Origin: Solirubrobacteraceae bacterium
GTDB lineage: Bacteria > Actinomycetota > Thermoleophilia > Solirubrobacterales > Solirubrobacteraceae
Assembly (NCBI GenBank): GCA_025928415.1
Contig: JAICJK010000028.1
Coordinates: forward strand, 1-12,272
DNA length: 12,272 nucleotides
Direction: 5' to 3'
Positions 12,202 through 12,272 of this stretch are shown piece after piece. The notes beneath the pieces were generated by a model. It saw nothing but the letters and a program-made list of their open reading frames with translations, made no database searches and was not told the origin of the DNA. Position numbers and translations under genes: made by a program. Position 1 is the first letter of the stretch. Each line of letters starts with the position of its first letter.

Positions 12202-12272
12202 ATGTCCTCCGAGTGGCCGGCGCTGAGCTACGAGGCGTGGCGGGAGACCTGCGACACGCTGCACGCCCACAC
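12202..12272 (+). CDS. DUF5996-like protein, first 23 codons (continues beyond window)
   Basis: The ATG at 12202 opens a frame reading MSSEWPALSYEAWRETCDTLH before the window ends. The pattern WPAL-x2-(Y/A)-x-(E)-W-x-(D/E)T-x2-TLH is the usual beginning of DUF5996 proteins in actinobacteria; their function is not known to me. A TAGCGT hexamer 6 bases upstream and the absence of a Shine-Dalgarno fit leaderless translation. Only the N-terminus is visible, so the call rests on a short match. Confidence 0.6.
   Translation, partial: MSSEWPALSYEAWRETCDTLHAH

Overview
The window is a very GC-rich, densely coded bacterial chromosome segment. Strong G/C third-position bias, ATGA and TGATG gene overlaps, leaderless-looking promoters (TAN3T hexamers 6-9 bases before a start codon), a DUF5996-type gene and a Cys-capped RTX protein together suggest an actinobacterium. 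My best guess is the Thermoleophilia/Solirubrobacterales group. That placement is inferred from style and gene content, not from a marker gene.

Positions 1-9505 look like one catabolic region. A leftward aldehyde dehydrogenase (cut by the window edge) faces a tightly packed rightward operon of seven genes: HpcH/HpaI-type aldolase, dihydroorotate-dehydrogenase-like flavoprotein, cytochrome P450, LigA-like and LigB-like extradiol dioxygenase subunits, a DUF6282-like metal hydrolase and a small HD-domain protein. A second divergent pair follows: a leftward APC-family amino-acid permease and a rightward PLP-dependent group II (aromatic-amino-acid) decarboxylase homologue. Both divergent promoter regions carry a related, partly palindromic 21-bp element (879-899 and 8024-8044). 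This suggests that one regulator controls both halves.

The working model, an inference, is as follows. The permease imports an aromatic amino acid. The PLP enzyme has Phe where the catalytic Tyr of true decarboxylases is expected, so it may convert the amino acid directly to an aryl-acetaldehyde. The aldehyde dehydrogenase makes the acid, and the P450 hydroxylates or O-demethylates the ring. LigAB opens the ring, and the hydrolase and HpaI-type aldolase break the product down. No amine oxidase is present, which fits a PLP enzyme that makes the aldehyde itself. No P450 redox partner and no regulator gene lie inside the window.

Positions 9506-12272 are unrelated accessory genes: a TerB-like helical protein, a strong bidirectional hairpin, a secreted calcium-binding RTX-repeat protein with two Cys-capped modules and a Lys-rich tail, a VOC/glyoxalase-fold protein, and the start of a DUF5996-like gene. 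The last two are divergent and share a face-to-face pair of TAGCGT promoter hexamers. No tRNA, rRNA, insertion sequence or CRISPR array was seen, and no gene-free stretch exceeds 300 bases.
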